Source of the DNA: Glandiceps talaboti
Lineage: Eukaryota; Hemichordata; Enteropneusta; Spengelidae
Assembly (NCBI RefSeq): GCF_964340395.1
Contig: NC_135557.1
Coordinates: 17,433,867 to 17,497,866, forward strand
Reading direction: 5' to 3'
DNA: 64,000 nt
Shown: positions 1-33,670 of the stretch, piece by piece
Layout of the letters: every line of letters begins with the position of its first letter
How positions within the stretch are numbered: the stretch's first letter is position 1
Made by a program: the position numbers and the translations under genes
Notes under the pieces: generated by a model
Seen by the model: only the letters and a program-made list of their open reading frames with translations
What the model was told of the DNA's origin: nothing
Database searches by the model: none

Positions 1-281
1 ACTATTGCTATTTTGCTAAATGACATGTCCGTGAAATGTAGTCAGGTTTTAAAACTTGTAAAAAGCTTCCGCAAACACCTTAAAAATTAAATGACAGTTT
101 TTCAGTCAGTTCCTTTTGTATTTATTTCAAGAGTTTTCGGGTATTTCCGGTCCCACCTACATGTACATGTAGCCCACGCCATCAGAATTACTACTGTCTG
201 CCATTGCTTACTGCAATGTATATTAACTGGCAATGGCATGAAACTGTCCTCACTATGACGTCATAATTCCCAAAATTATAA

Positions 282-412
282 ATTATTCCCCAATATTTTT
301 ATTCATTCAGCCGGAAAATACCCGTGACCTACTCTACTCGTCTGTCGACTCGTAGTGAGAAAGTCCCATTAGATCACTCATATTTTCCCTGGCTGAACAA
401 AGAAAAATATTG
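282..412. mobile_element. MITE family A, copy 1 (inverted-repeat element)
   Basis: The left arm carries ATTCCCCAATATTTTT followed by a TTCATTCAGCC stretch. The right arm carries GGCTGAACAAAGAAAAATAT, its approximate reverse complement. Related copies lie at 13860-14185, 17715-17895 and 41287-41568. No coding capacity is seen, so this is a non-autonomous short inverted-repeat element. The superfamily is not determined. Confidence 0.6.
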
Positions 413-1925
413 ATATCCATACTCTTTATATCCATACATCTTAAGCAGTGGAAACTGTTTCCATGACAACATGTTAATTAAAAGAGATAAGTAGGAGAGG
501 CAGCGGGAGCAAATTGATATCTGAAAATGATACCTAGCTGGAACTTTCATAATTTATGTGAACGAAAGATGAAATGGTAACAGATTTTAACTCAAAAAAT
601 GACCATACAATTATCATACATATAATAGTAAAGTTAGAGAAAAAAATTAGATTCAGTTTTATTCATTAGTTTCCACGGTGATTATTGTTGATTTGAATAT
701 TTCTCATGTGGTGAATTAGTATATAAACTGCAGCGTACATTTTGTAGCAAGGTTTGGGAATTCATTTGTTGTATGTGCCCCAGAGATAACGCCCACACAG
801 GGAGTCAATATTTCATCATTTGAGATGAGTCTGCATGTACACATAAATCCTAAAATTGTACAGTATTGTGTTGCTTAGATACAAGATGAAATCAAATTGG
901 TTTTACACACCTAACCAGGAACTCTGGCATTCTTGAAAGATGTACTTCCAATTTAGACATCTCTAAATACAGAGATTAAGTTCACAAGAACATGACAACA
1001 ATAATAACAATGATGTCATCATTGTGTATTGTGCATCGTCAATATATATAAATGTGAGATGTGCGTATGGATTCTGAAATTATTTATTTATACATTTATT
1101 TTTTTACCTTCTCAAGAAGAGAAACAAAAAAACGACACAATTCATGACAGTCGTACAATACAATACAATACAATGTTAAAATGGCATCAACAACATTCTA
1201 AGAATTTGACAACTCTATGGATCCTTCGCATATAAAAAATCCAAATTTTGAAAAAAAAAATCTAAATTTTGTAACCTAAAATATTGAATTTCATTAAAAA
1301 GATTTCATGGACTACCTCTGCTTCTGTCTTGAGCCCTATATATCTCAGACCCAAAGACAATGATGTAGAAGGTTGCTCCTACATGTATTCTAATTTGAGT
1401 CTCCCCTTTCCATTTAATGGTATGTTCCAATTTTAGCATTCTCTCTTTTCTGATAACAGTATGCCCCAAATACAAGCAGTGCTCTAGGAGTAAAACAAAC
1501 ACTGTGATATCAAATGAAAACACTTTTATTTAACAAAGATGAAATGAATGAAATAAAAGATAAATAGTGCTTTAGAAAATTTATCCTTTTTTGCTTGCAA
1601 GCTGTGAATGGAAACAATGTACAATATTAGAATTGTAGACATTCATGAAATTTTCCAAATTTGAATAGAATTCATTGATGGTGACCTCTGGGATGGTAAA
1701 CAATATGTTCATGGACAAATTTGAAAATTACTACAAAATGTGTCATGGGAGCAAACTTGTTTGTTTAGTCCTAACTTTTTGTGTGTTAATTCTGGTAATT
1801 TCAATGTATGTTTTTGGCATGTCCTCAGTGTAGTCAAATAAGAACAATAGCCATAGCGCTTCCCTGGCTGTTGTTGTCGTAGTAAATAACTCTCTGACAG
1901 GCTTCATTTATGGGCAAAGCATTGA

Positions 1926-1958
1926 ATGCAAATTATATGTTAATTAACTCATTTGCAT
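1926..1958. promoter_or_regulatory. Pair of inverted octamer motifs (possible POU-factor sites)
   Basis: ATGCAAAT occurs at 1926-1933 and its reverse complement ATTTGCAT at 1951-1958, 25 bases apart, with TTAATTAA between them. ATGCAAAT is the classical POU-factor octamer. Function here is inferred from sequence only. Confidence 0.3.
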
Positions 1959-3703
1959 AGCCCCACCCATGTCCTTTTATGGAATACTAGTAGCTCCCCA
2001 GTCATGCATGGCGTATTACTACAAATCAGCTGATGTGATTAGTGATGTCATTGCCAGCCTTGCCTCAGTGATACTCCATTGAACTTGGCTGAATGCCATG
2101 TAGATTGTTTACCTCACTCCGGACTCCACCCATCCCCACCCCACCAGGCGTCACATTATCTCTATTCATCCATTGCTTTCAAAATGATATTGCAATTAAC
2201 TGAATTGAAATGAAAAGGTTGATTTGTTAGTAATAGCAGTGGAATGCAACAGTACAAATGTACTATGTAGCAAATGATAATAAATTATGTACATGTAGGT
2301 CCAAATCTACTTGAATCAGGAATGTCGATAAATTTTGAAAGACTGATTTTCAGTCCATACATACCTGTGCCCTCTCCTTTTTTGGTGTTCTTTCTCACAT
2401 GTTGAAACAAAATGTCAGTTTTGAAAGAAGTGTAACTGTCAGTCTATATTTTATTTTTAACATAATATTATTTATAACATGTCAACTGTACTGTACTACA
2501 GGTATTGTACAAAGAGTGTATACCCGTAAGATACTGTGTGTCATGTTGTTCACCCCTATCAGACTTCTAAACTGTCATATCCTACATGCATAGGCTATGA
2601 GTATATTTGTTACATTGTATTTGTGTAAGTGTTACAATTTAGGAGAAACCTAAAATTCTTAAGTGACACGGCAGTAAGGTATAACAGTCAAAATTCTCTT
2701 GTATCTATCTGTCCAAAAAAATTGGCACCAAAGTACAAAGGAATGTTTTTGTGCCATACACCAGAATTGAGAATATATAACAAGAGTCCAATAAATCAGA
2801 ATGTGTATATATATATAGTGAGTCAGCACTTCTTAGAAAAATGTCATTGTAATGGTTACGTGGAATTTTATTTGTGAAATTCATGGTTTTACATCAGGGA
2901 AAATTTATGACATCATTTCCAAATGTGGTTATATATCTACAAAATTTACTTCTTTAGAAAATTTACAGGATGTTTCTGGGTCATTTATTGATTACATATA
3001 AATCCCCAGTAACTATATCTTTTTTGCTATATTACAGAAAATAATTTGTGTTATATTACAGTATAATCCGTTGAAATACAAACAAATGCTTTCGTTTTAG
3101 CACCCCTACCCAATGATATCATTTATTTTAACTGTTTCCATATATGATGTGTATCACTGCAAGTCATCAGTTTATCATGATAAAATTACCATAATTAGTG
3201 TTTATCAATAGGTAAGAATATAATGGCCTTATTTTGTTGTGTAACTGCTACAATATGGCAATGTGGTTTCTCTCAATTTTGAGGAAAGTGGGTCAGTTTG
3301 TTATTTATCCGCTATAAATTCAGTGCAAATATGACATGAATCGCCGTGTAGTTTAGCACCTTAGTGAGCTTTTTTTGTGAAGTTTGATTTAAATGATATG
3401 GAACAGTTAAAAAATGTAAAATTCACAGAGGGTAATTTATTGTGTTTAGGTGATAAGTGTTGTCGTATGCAATGTGAGTTAGAAATGTTTTACATGTATT
3501 TTATGAACGTGACATTTACATTCAGTTCACTATATGCCTGAAATGATGACTCACCAACCAACCAACCAACAACAACAAAAGCTATGTTCATATTAGGACA
3601 TTCTTGCAGGTTGTAAAGATAAATAGATTTATCACCATGAAAGGTGTAAATTACATGTACATTTAATTATTTTTATATTTAAATTAATACATTATTAATT
3701 AGT

Positions 3704-3840
3704 GATGAAAATTTCTACTCGGAGTCAAAAAAATTCTTGGAAGTGTATCCAACATTTTTGTTGACATCTTGTCAGTATCATCATGGGTTTACTACTTTTA
3801 GGATTGTGAGTAGAAATTCTCATTACGACTGGGGAAGTAT
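3704..3840. repeat. Imperfect hairpin repeat
   Basis: GATGAAAATTTCTACTC at the left is answered by GAGTAGAAATTCTCATTAC at the right, so the segment folds back on itself. Related wording (a CATC-TGTCAGTAT core) recurs near 17960-18050, which suggests a dispersed repeat family. No coding content is seen. Confidence 0.45.
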
Positions 3841-4065
3841 GAACCCAGAGACCACGAACATTCTTACATTATTAGTATAATTAACAAATATACATTAGTA
3901 TTATTTATTAATAATTTTGTCCATTGTCTGTGTCTATTCATACACCCTGACACTTTGTACAATGACAGACTGACACTTAGTTACAGGGATTTTCATGATG
4001 AAGCTTATTAATGAGTAGCTCATGAAATTTATTTTTGTTTTCTCATTTTGTCCATCATTCTACCC

Positions 4066-4635
4066 ATAGTCCTTGGAATATACTTTTGCTGCAAAATATA
4101 TCATTTTGCCTAGTTACATCCCAGATCTTGGAATGGACTTCTGTTGCAAAATATATCATTTTGCCTAGATGTTACACAAAATGTACATCCCAGATCTTGA
4201 AATGAACTTTTGCTGCAAAATATATCATTTTGCCTAGATGTTACATCCCAGATCTTGGAATGGACTTTTATTGCAAAGTGTGTCCTTTTACCTGGATGTT
4301 AAGTCATAGATCTGTTGGAATGGACGTTTGTTGCAAAGTACATGTATATCATTTTGCCTTGATGTTAAGTCATACATGTACATGTAGATCTTGGATTGAA
4401 CTTTTGTTGCAAAATGTATCATTTTGCATAGCTGTTACATCCCAGACCTTGGAATGAACTTTTGTTGCAGAGTACATTTTGCCTGGATGTTAACTCATAG
4501 ATCTTGGAATGAACTTTTGTTACAGAATATATCATTTTGCCTGGATTTTAAGTCATAGATCTTGGCATGAACTTTTGTTGCAAAATGTATTATTTTGCCT
4601 TGATGACAAGTCCTAGATCTTGTGGTTGGATGTCC
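4066..4635. repeat. Minisatellite, about 57-66 bp unit, about 9 copies
   Basis: The phrases CAGATCTTGGAATG, ACTTTTGTTGCAAAATATAT and CATTTTGCCTAGATGTTA recur about every 60 bases with substitutions and small indels. Copies diverge by roughly 10-20 percent, so the array is old. Open frames within it are by-products of the repeat and are not annotated as genes. Confidence 0.85.
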
Positions 4636-5599
4636 GTTCCAGTTTATAATTTTGTAGACCCTGGAATGGTATGGGCTATAGTCCACAGAGACCCAATGTG
4701 TGACTGTTATTTGCCAACTTTACATTTCTCTAGGTTGCTAATGTTATACCATAGACTTACTGTCAGCAAGTCTGTCAATGGTTACACTTCATACATGGAT
4801 ATAGAAGTCAAGTGTGAACATTTACACCTGTGTTATAGTGTTTGTTAGTCAACTAATTAATGACTATCTCTGACAAAAAAACCTTGTAGAACTGATGATG
4901 CCAATCTAATAGTTACACACTTGAATATGCACATGCTATTATCACAATAAAGAAGTATTGTGCATTCATATTAGATTCAGTTTCTCAAGTTGTTGAACAA
5001 TCGCATTCTAATGAGTTTTGCTAAATGTCAAGCAGGAAATGTGTTATAAATATAATCCCTCCAAAAGTATTGGATCAAAAATCTTGTTTTTTGTAATTTT
5101 TCAGAACACAGTCAATTAATTTTAGACTGGAATCATAGAATAGGTCTCTGTTAACAAGTTATGATGAATAAGTTGACTGAAAGGACCCAAAATCGGTGTT
5201 TTTTTGTAACTTTTTGGCTCACAACTGTTTTCTTTTAGACTGAAATAATAGAATGTGTATCTATTAATGAATTGGTATCAAAATGGTGGCTAAAAGGAGA
5301 AACATTTTTGAATGGCTTCACTATCAATGTGAAAGTGTATACTATCGTGTCTGTCTATATAGTGAAAGTGTGAATGATACACTGATGTCACATGTACATT
5401 TATCATGGCATGTAGTTGATTTGATGTAAAATTGATGAATTGTACATTATGATGGCTTTAGATTTCAAAGATTAAAGTTTCTAATTTATGGTAGCTGACT
5501 CAAAAAACCTTGCTCACGTTTTCCTTGTCTAACCAGGTAATTTATAGGATAGTTTTGGATAGTTCACATCAAGTTCAGATATTCAGATGTTCTGATCAT

Positions 5600-5845
5600 T
5601 ATGCACATACCTATATGTACATGTACATGTATAATATATATGTACATGCATACATACATATGTATGTACCTACATACATACATACGTACGTACGTACGTA
5701 CGTACGTACATACATACATACATACATACATACATACATACATACATACATACAAAATGTACATACATATATACATTGTACATACGCACACACACACACA
5801 CACACTAATACATACATACGCACGCATGCACACATGAAAGCTCAT
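5600..5845. repeat. Microsatellite tract (ACAT)n, (ACGT)n, (AC)n
   Basis: Runs of ACAT, then ACGT, then ACAT, then AC dinucleotides. All frames give low-complexity His-Thr-Tyr or Met-Tyr-Val-Cys peptides, typical of non-coding simple repeat. Confidence 0.95.
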
Positions 5846-6304
5846 TCATTATTTGTATGTTATCTAAGAACTCTGGATTCCTTGTGTGCACACCTTAGTA
5901 AAACAGTCACGTTTGTGACTTTCCACTTAGCTTACAAACAGCAGTAGGACCCTGGATAACACATACAGTCAGACACACTGCCACTGGAGATCTTATCAAG
6001 TCAACTAGTTGAAGAAAATGAATCATAGCATAGATAGGTTGTATGTAGTGATGTAGTATGAAGGTGAAAAGACGCCATCGGCAGCAGACACTCTGACTGT
6101 GTTCTTGTCTTTTTTGTGGAAATGATTAGGATAAGAGAAAAAAGGTTAATATTTCAGTGAGAAGTAAGTGAGTTGATATGAAGAGAACTGATTTGAAAGG
6201 CCTGCAGCACAAAAAGGAAATATCACGGGCAAATAATATGTATAAGTGTATTCCAATTTAACCTTTCTACTATCTTGAAACACACATGCGTTTGTGCGTT
6301 CATA

Positions 6305-6660
6305 TGCATGCAGGTATGTATGTACATATGTACGTATATATTTATGTATGTATGTATGTATGTATGTATGCATGCATGTAGTGTATGTGTATGTATGTAT
6401 GTATGTATGTATGTATGTATGTATGTATGTATGTATGTATGTATGTATGTATGTATGTATGTATGTATGTATGTATGTATGTATGCATGTAGTGTATGTG
6501 TATGTATGTATGTATGTATGTATGTATGTATGTATGTATGTATGTATGTATGTATGCATGCATGTAGTGTATGTATGTATGTATGTATGTATGTATGTAT
6601 GTATGTATGTATGTATGTATGTATGTATGCATGTAGTGTATGTGTATGTATGTATGTATG

Positions 6661-6691
<31 letters not shown>

Positions 6692-6737
6692 CCTTAGTAC
6701 ATGTATGTATATATGTATATATGTATTCGTGTCTGTA

Positions 6738-6778
<41 letters not shown>
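6305..6778. repeat. Microsatellite tract (ATGT)n with ATGC interruptions, then (GT)n
   Basis: About 390 bases of ATGT tetramers are broken at intervals by GCATGTAGTGTATGTGT, which forms a higher-order repeat of roughly 70-110 bases. A GT dinucleotide run follows at about 6738-6778. Open frames are artefacts of the tetramer. Confidence 0.95.
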
Positions 6779-6779
<1 letters not shown>

Positions 6780-6925
6780 CTAAATACTTGCCTACATGCA
6801 TATATAATCATCTAACCTTTGCATTCTATAGAAATTAAAAATATTACGATTATTTCAAAGAGAATATTTCAGTGAAGATTTATCCTTTAAGATTGAGTTC
6901 ATTTCTGCCCACTTAGTAATTGAAA

Positions 6926-6965
6926 CAAATCAAATCAAATCAAATCAAATCAAATCAAATCAAAC
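6926..6965. repeat. (AAATC)n pentamer repeat
   Basis: About eight copies of AAATC in a row, nearly perfect, hence young or unstable. Confidence 0.9.
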
Positions 6966-7493
6966 CATGATGATTTAATCTCAATAATGCACACTTCCAC
7001 ATCTGTAAATGTGAAATACTGTCGTCAAACTTTTGTCCAAAAACCACCTTATTAGCTTAAGAGTCACATGAGACTAAGGTTGCCATTATGTGAGCGTAAT
7101 ATCTGCCTCCAAATGAGATAATAATCTTCAATAATAGTATCAAATGTTTAAGTCTATCATGTCATTCATTTAGTATCCAGTCAGGATAGTAGGATGTATT
7201 ATCAAACATGTCTCCATATTCCAGTGCTGTTTGCTACTGTATTTGGAATCCCGGTAATCTGTGTGTCTTGGAAGCCAGGTTTGACTGCCCACTGTAGACT
7301 AACTATCTAGAATTTAACAAAAATGGAAAATTTAAGTATTGACTAGCATTTTCTCTTGTACATAACAAACGTAATTTGTTCCATAAATGTTTTTGATTGA
7401 TTTGTATTTATTAAAGTTGAGTTTTGCATAAAAAAAGCATGCACTGTTATTAATATTACCTACATGTGATTTTTAAAAAAAAAATCATTATTT

Positions 7494-7518
7494 ATGCAAA
7501 TACATCATGAATATTCAT
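7494..7518. promoter_or_regulatory. Octamer next to ATGAATATTCAT palindrome
   Basis: ATGCAAAT (7494-7501) is followed five bases later by the perfect palindrome ATGAATATTCAT (7507-7518). The same palindrome recurs at 10283, 10463 and 10511. It resembles the palindromic MORE-type element bound by POU dimers. Functional use is inferred. Confidence 0.3.
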
Positions 7519-7599
7519 ATAATATTTACTAGTTCTAATCATTATCTGAAAGAAGATACCAAATTTGTTTAAATTGAGCGAGTCGTTTTGAAGAAACAA

Positions 7600-7732
7600 T
7601 GACTGACAGATGGACAGACAGACAGACTGACAGACAGACAGATGGACAGACAGACAGACTGACAGACAGACAGATGGACAGACAGACTGACAGACTGACA
7701 GACAGATGGACAGGCAGACAGACAGACTGATA
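7600..7732. repeat. (GACA)n-based minisatellite
   Basis: GACAGACAGACTGACAGACA blocks alternate with GATGGACAGACA, giving a tetramer-derived array with a higher-order period near 40 bases. Confidence 0.9.
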
Positions 7733-8392
7733 TAACTAACATATAGCCATCCCTTACAGAAAGTAGAAAGCAGATAACTCTTAAATTCAGGACTTGAAAT
7801 CTGTAGTTCAGCAATCTCTTACTCCTGGGATTATTACTTGTTCCCAGAAGACTCTATCGTTAATAAAACAACAAGAGACTCTGTCAGTAGAAGACATATA
7901 CCAGTATATATTGTAAACCTAGATATTTTCACTACTAGAAAATTTTGCGATTGTACAGTCTTCAGCTTGTTCTCAAAGACTAATTTTTACTACTGGTAAT
8001 TACTAGACTGGCACATTGTTTTCACGTACAAGAAGGCAATTTAGTCACTATTTATTTTTGTTTTCTAGCGAAATTAGCGAAAATAAATCTTCAGCAAAAC
8101 TGTCAAGGTTTACTGTAGATCGCTAAACTGTAAACAGATTTGCAGTTTGTGGTATGCTGGAAAAACAGAATGTATACAGATGACATTTCAACAAAATCTC
8201 TAAGCTCATTTTTTTTCAGTGTGTAAATTTGGTATTAATGCAGGTTCAATCTTCTACATGTAGGTTTATTATTCATTTATTAGTTCTCAAAGGATACATT
8301 GTTTACAGCTCACAACAGAATAAATAATAACAATATATACAAAACCCTTGAAAAGAGGGAGTAAAAACAAAGACAAGCTACACAAATACAAC

Positions 8393-8652
8393 TTAGCATT
8401 GATTGAACAATCTGATGGCTTTCAAAACTCTTTCTGTATCGAACTTTGGGACAGTTAAGAGAACGTTATCATCACCTAGATGGGAAAATATCAAAATATG
8501 TTCATTATCAACCGCAATTACACATGCCTTGTGCAGTACTGCATGATTAGTAAGGTTGGAGAGAGCAAGAGTAGGCAGGCCCACAATTTTAGCAGCAGTG
8601 AAAGAGATTTTCACAAGTTTGTTTTGATTGACGACTGAGAGCAGAGGTTTCT
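8393..8652 (-). CDS. Orphan terminal-exon candidate or gene fragment, unknown product
   Basis: A minus-strand frame runs from a possible splice acceptor (TGTGTAG just 5' of 8652) to a stop at 8393, about 85 residues. The composition is normal protein, not repeat; examples are GLPTLALSNLTNHAVLH and ACVIAVDNEHILIFSHLGDD, with alternating hydrophobic strands. AATAAA signals follow on the same strand (reverse of TTTATT at 8276-8281 and 8265-8270), as expected at a gene end. I do not recognise the family. No upstream partner exon was found between 8652 and the CIC exon, so it may be a decayed gene, a retrocopy fragment or a terminal exon of a nested gene. Confidence 0.35.
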
Positions 8653-9046
8653 CTACACATAGCAGGATTTATAGGTAAACTCTTGTTGAGTTTGTAGAAA
8701 ATCAAGCAAATGTGGTGATTTTCTTATCTGTTCCGTGTACCGGAGCTCCAAAGCTTAGAGGAAAACACTATTTTGCTTTTCCATTCATTTAAACATGACA
8801 CAAAATAAATGTAAAGTTTACGTCATTATGTAATATAACCCAAGCATTCTGACTCTTCTAAACTCTCACAGGAACTGAGCCAGACATGTCACGCACAACT
8901 TCAGTATATTGTACATTATTTATTGTTGATCAGAAAGAAACCATCATGTAACCATCTTGTGGCGTTGCATAGATACAAAGAACTTTTTTAGTCAGTGGAG
9001 CAGTGTTTAAATGAGAGATAGTAATTATTTATGAGTATTATTGATT

Positions 9047-9095
9047 ATGCAAATCAGCTATGTCACTATGCAAATAAGTCGTGTGTTATGCAAAT
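9047..9095. promoter_or_regulatory. Three phased octamer motifs
   Basis: ATGCAAAT occurs at 9047-9054, 9068-9075 and 9088-9095, all in the same orientation. Start-to-start spacings are 21 and 20 bases, close to two DNA turns. The intervening sequences are not alike, so this is not simply a tandem repeat. It is a candidate POU-factor binding cluster upstream of, or inside an intron of, CIC. Confidence 0.4.
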
Positions 9096-9376
9096 GAGGC
9101 TATTGGTACAAATGTTAACTTTGAAATTGATCTGTTTTATCTCTGGATTTTCATGTCTTCATCTCTCCATGATCTGCTCAAGCGTAAAATTGGTTCATTT
9201 GCTCATAAAATACAGAATTTTCACTGCCTAGTACACTGCATATAGCTTTTGTTTAGCTGTGTTCTTTTCATTCCTTGTGATTTGTAGTCTAGGCTTTGGC
9301 AGTTTATTTGTCTCACTTTCATGCCATACATTTCCTTCCAGAGTTTTGATAATGTCATTTTCGAGAACATTCTGTC

Positions 9377-9530
9377 AAGCTAGTATGTCAAGTCAGATAG
9401 CCAAGTCTCTGGGCTATACTGTCAAGCTAGTATGTCAAGTCAGATAGCCAAGTCTTTGGGCTATACTGTCAATCCAGTACATATGTATGTCAAGTCAGAT
9501 GGTCAAGTTTCTCGGCCATACTGCCATGTA
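9377..9530. repeat. Tandem repeat, about 45 bp unit, 3-4 copies
   Basis: GTATGTCAAGTCAGATAGCC followed by AAGTCT-TGGGCTATACTGTCAA recurs three times with a fourth, more diverged copy. An open frame across it is a by-product. Confidence 0.8.
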
Positions 9531-9535
9531 TGTAC

Positions 9536-9590
9536 ATGTATGTATGTATGTACGTACGTACGTACGTACGTACGTACGTACGTACATACA
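9536..9590. repeat. (ATGT)n/(ACGT)n microsatellite
   Basis: ATGT tetramers change into about ten ACGT copies and then ACAT. It is CpG-rich for this window. Confidence 0.9.
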
Positions 9591-10094
9591 TGCATATATG
9601 AATGCACAAGATGTGATATTACTGCATGCTTTGTCCACATCCTTCAAAATCTTAATTTAAATCAATCCATACATGTATTGTCATTTATCATAATTATGTC
9701 AAATGTTATGATACATTGCTATACATGTAGATATTGTCACGTTTATCCAATATATTTCATTGTCTGTTTCCAAAACACATCGAGGTCATCTCAGATTACT
9801 AGTAGGAGCTTTGCCAAGTTTGATGATAATCCCATTCTGATTGGCCTTGTCTGTATTGATACATGTCTGGAGGTCTCTTTTCACATAGATTTCAATACCT
9901 CACCTCCCCTCTAATGTCACCAAAATCGAATATTCCTATTGTATGATAGTCGCCTGGACTATTTCAATTTAATTAGAGGGATGAACAGACATCAACTAGA
10001 TTGGTTATCGAAAATAACAACAATCACTTGTTTGATGCTGTAGCTTATCTGACCAATGACCTTAATTATCAATTAACAATAATAACTGAGTAAG

Positions 10095-10522
10095 TCCAGA
10101 CAACATTTCAGAAATATTTCTCACAAGATAACGTTGTAATAACACTGAAAACACTCACATTTACACATGATGTGTACTGAAAAATGCAAATGCAAACTAG
10201 ATGGTTGCAATGAATTCAATTCAAATTTTAATATTACTATAGTTAATGTCCCTGTAGCTATATGTTACCTTTTTTTCAATTCATGAATATTCATGACTCC
10301 TACTTTACAGAAATGTTTATTGCAAGATAACATTGTAATATCACTGAAAATATTCACATGATTTATTGAAGAAAAGTACAAATGCAATCAGGAAGGTCTC
10401 AACAAACTGAAGTCAAATATTAATATTACTATATTTAAAGTCCCATGTGACCTTTTTAGTTTATGAATATTCATGACTCCTAAGTCCTTACTACTTTTAT
10501 ATAAATGGTCATGAATATTCAT
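10095..10522. repeat. Tandem duplication of about 190 bp with ATGAATATTCAT palindromes
   Basis: Two diverged copies share CAAGATAACRTTGTAATA, TTAATATTACTATA and ATGAATATTCATGACTCCTA. Perfect ATGAATATTCAT palindromes fall at 10283-10294, 10463-10474 and 10511-10522. The array ends about 370 bases before the first visible CIC exon. Confidence 0.7.
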
Positions 10523-10890
10523 TGTTCAACTAATACATGTGTATGTCTGCAAGGCAACAGTGTACCACTATGACAACAATGAAGGTGCAAAAAAGTTTCA
10601 ATTTGGTATTTCTTGGCAATTGTACGAAACAAATGAACGTACAAAATGTTATGAAAATACCTTTATTTTCTAGTGTGGCATTTCCCTTTCTCGATTATTT
10701 GTCAATCGTCTGGCTCAACAAAAATGTTATCAACAGAGATATTTGTCAAATTAAAAGTTAAAATCTGGCACTATTAGTGTGATTGTTGAGACACACAACA
10801 TTTTGTTTCAGGTTTTGTATCGGTAATATTTATTCATTCTAAGATATAATGCACATTTTACTCATGAAATTTTATTTCTTACTTTTGCAG

Positions 10891-31736
<20,846 letters not shown>

Positions 31737-33290
31737 TTGCTATGGTTTCAATCGCAAGATAAATTCTCACAAATGTTTTTAAAATTGGCTTTTTTTCCAG
31801 CTGGATCGTCTGTAGTTGCAAAAAAAAAAACTATTAGAAGTCACTTTGATCTAGTACATTACTAGATTCCATAGCACACCCTTGTGGAAGTCTGTTTAAC
31901 CACCCCCCTCTACCAAATTGTTGGTATTGTCCCTATTGTAATCCATGGTGGTAGAGTCCATTTTCTAGAATAATAGGGGTGATGCACCTCATTTTTTGAA
32001 TTGCTGGTAAATGTGATATATATATGTTATGGTAGAACTAAATTTGTGCAAAATGTGAAGTTCTAACCAGATTTGATGTTTTTATCCAACTTTTGATAAC
32101 AGTTTTATTTGTTACTATAGTAAGAGTTACAACAGGAAAAAAAGTTAACGAGTAGTTTATCTGTTTTGTCTTCACTGTGGCATAAACTAATGTCACAATT
32201 ATTGATAACTATCCTGTGCACCCCTACTTCTTTGATAATATAGTATGTCCTCATTGTTTTCTGGTCCACTGAACTATTCTATTGTCATAAAGAGGTAAGA
32301 TGAATGACCTTTAGGGGAGGGGAATATGATTTCAAGTTCAATTTCAAGTACAGACCTGTTATGATTTTGATAGCATGGAGAAATATAGAAGCTGGATTGT
32401 GATAGGATGACAGACAAGTGCATTTTAAATTTCAGCCAATTAAAACCGTGTTATGTAATTTCTATCAACCTTTCGTCTATACTCAGAAGAGAGTAATGAA
32501 ATATGTTTAAGAAATTGTACAATTTTAATTTGTGATGTATTTTGTTCTAAAATGGGGCAAAATTAGACAAAAAAGATTATTTTGTGTGGATTGTAATATG
32601 TATATTATTAGGTCCTGAAATATTATGTTTTGTTGCCATGGTGACAATATCCATAGTTACAAATTTCACAAAGTAAAAAATAATGATGACATTGGTATAG
32701 GTAAACATTTCTAAAAAATCAACTTTGTCATAAGAACAGAAATGAAATACGTATTTTGCTCCACATTGTCAGAAGAATAAAGAGTATCTCGCACAATTTT
32801 AAAATTATCACCAAAGTGTACCTAAGTGAACTTTGTTTAGTATACCAAAACTGTACATTCTTGGATGTGTACGCATTTTGTGATCCTCAAAAACAAAAAA
32901 AACAAAAAATAAAGAAAAAAAAGTAAAATAATTTTTCCGGACCAATAAAAATTTGTTGGAAAATGTTGGTAGAAAAATTTTGGCGGGAAACATACCGAGA
33001 AATTTTGGAGGGAATTGTGAAAATGTATCTATGGTATGTATGTTCTACATTTAGTCCAAACTTTAATCAGAAAACCACAAAAAGTTAGCAATCTGTTAAA
33101 ACTTTTGCACGATAGTTTATAACGATTAAAATGACATGATGTGTGAAAAGATACCTGAAATCTTGTGAACAACAAATGTTTACTGATCAATGTTGTCTAT
33201 GACTTATCTACCAATGAATCAATGAAATAGCGCCCTCTATCAGTGCATTGCAGGAATGTAGATGGGCCAGAGTTGAAATAAATTACTACT
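31737..33290 (+). other. CIC: Probable CIC 3' UTR with polyadenylation signals
   Basis: AT-rich non-coding sequence follows the CIC stop. AATAAA hexamers lie at 32776-32781 and 33277-33282. Transcript ends are inferred. GTTGCCATGGTGAC, an X-box-like palindrome, lies at 32632-32645. Confidence 0.5.
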
Positions 33291-33670
33291 TTTCTGTAAC
33301 AATATTTGAATATATTGTGTGACGACAACATTGTAAAAACACAATATTTTGTCTAAAAGATGTTAAAAACACAATATTTTGTCAAAAAAGTTGTACTTTT
33401 GATTTCTTCTGTTGGATATTTTGAAAAAATTCAGACTACAATTTCTGTTTTTCTACTTACAGTTTGCTTCCTGTAAAATATGTACGTGAGCAATATCGTA
33501 TAGAAAACCACAAAAAACAAAATTATTTGAATAATTTTGATGAAGTTATTCAAATCTTTCTATTGTTCTCCCCAGACAATAATAGTGCCATTGGATATTT
33601 ACATAACAAGAAATACCATTGTTATGTAAATGTGTTCATATTGTTTTCAGCAAATTATGGGGCAAAGCTA

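Larger units (their letters stand above)
1..10890. other. Non-coding region upstream of the first visible CIC exon
   Basis: No open frame here looks like a conserved exon apart from the minus-strand candidate at 8393-8652. Because the first CIC exon at 10891 begins with a splice acceptor and an incomplete codon, at least part of this stretch is probably a CIC intron. It holds mainly tandem repeats, microsatellites, hairpin elements and possible POU-factor sites, listed separately. Confidence 0.6.

Noticed and set aside
4230-4848. Frames of 63-93 residues over the 4.1-4.6 kb array
   Set aside because: Products of the 60-base tandem repeat.
5510-6815. Open frames of 70-220 residues rich in Tyr-Ile-His-Thr or Met-Tyr-Val-Cys
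   Set aside because: They are translations of ACAT/ATGT microsatellites, open in several frames on both strands.
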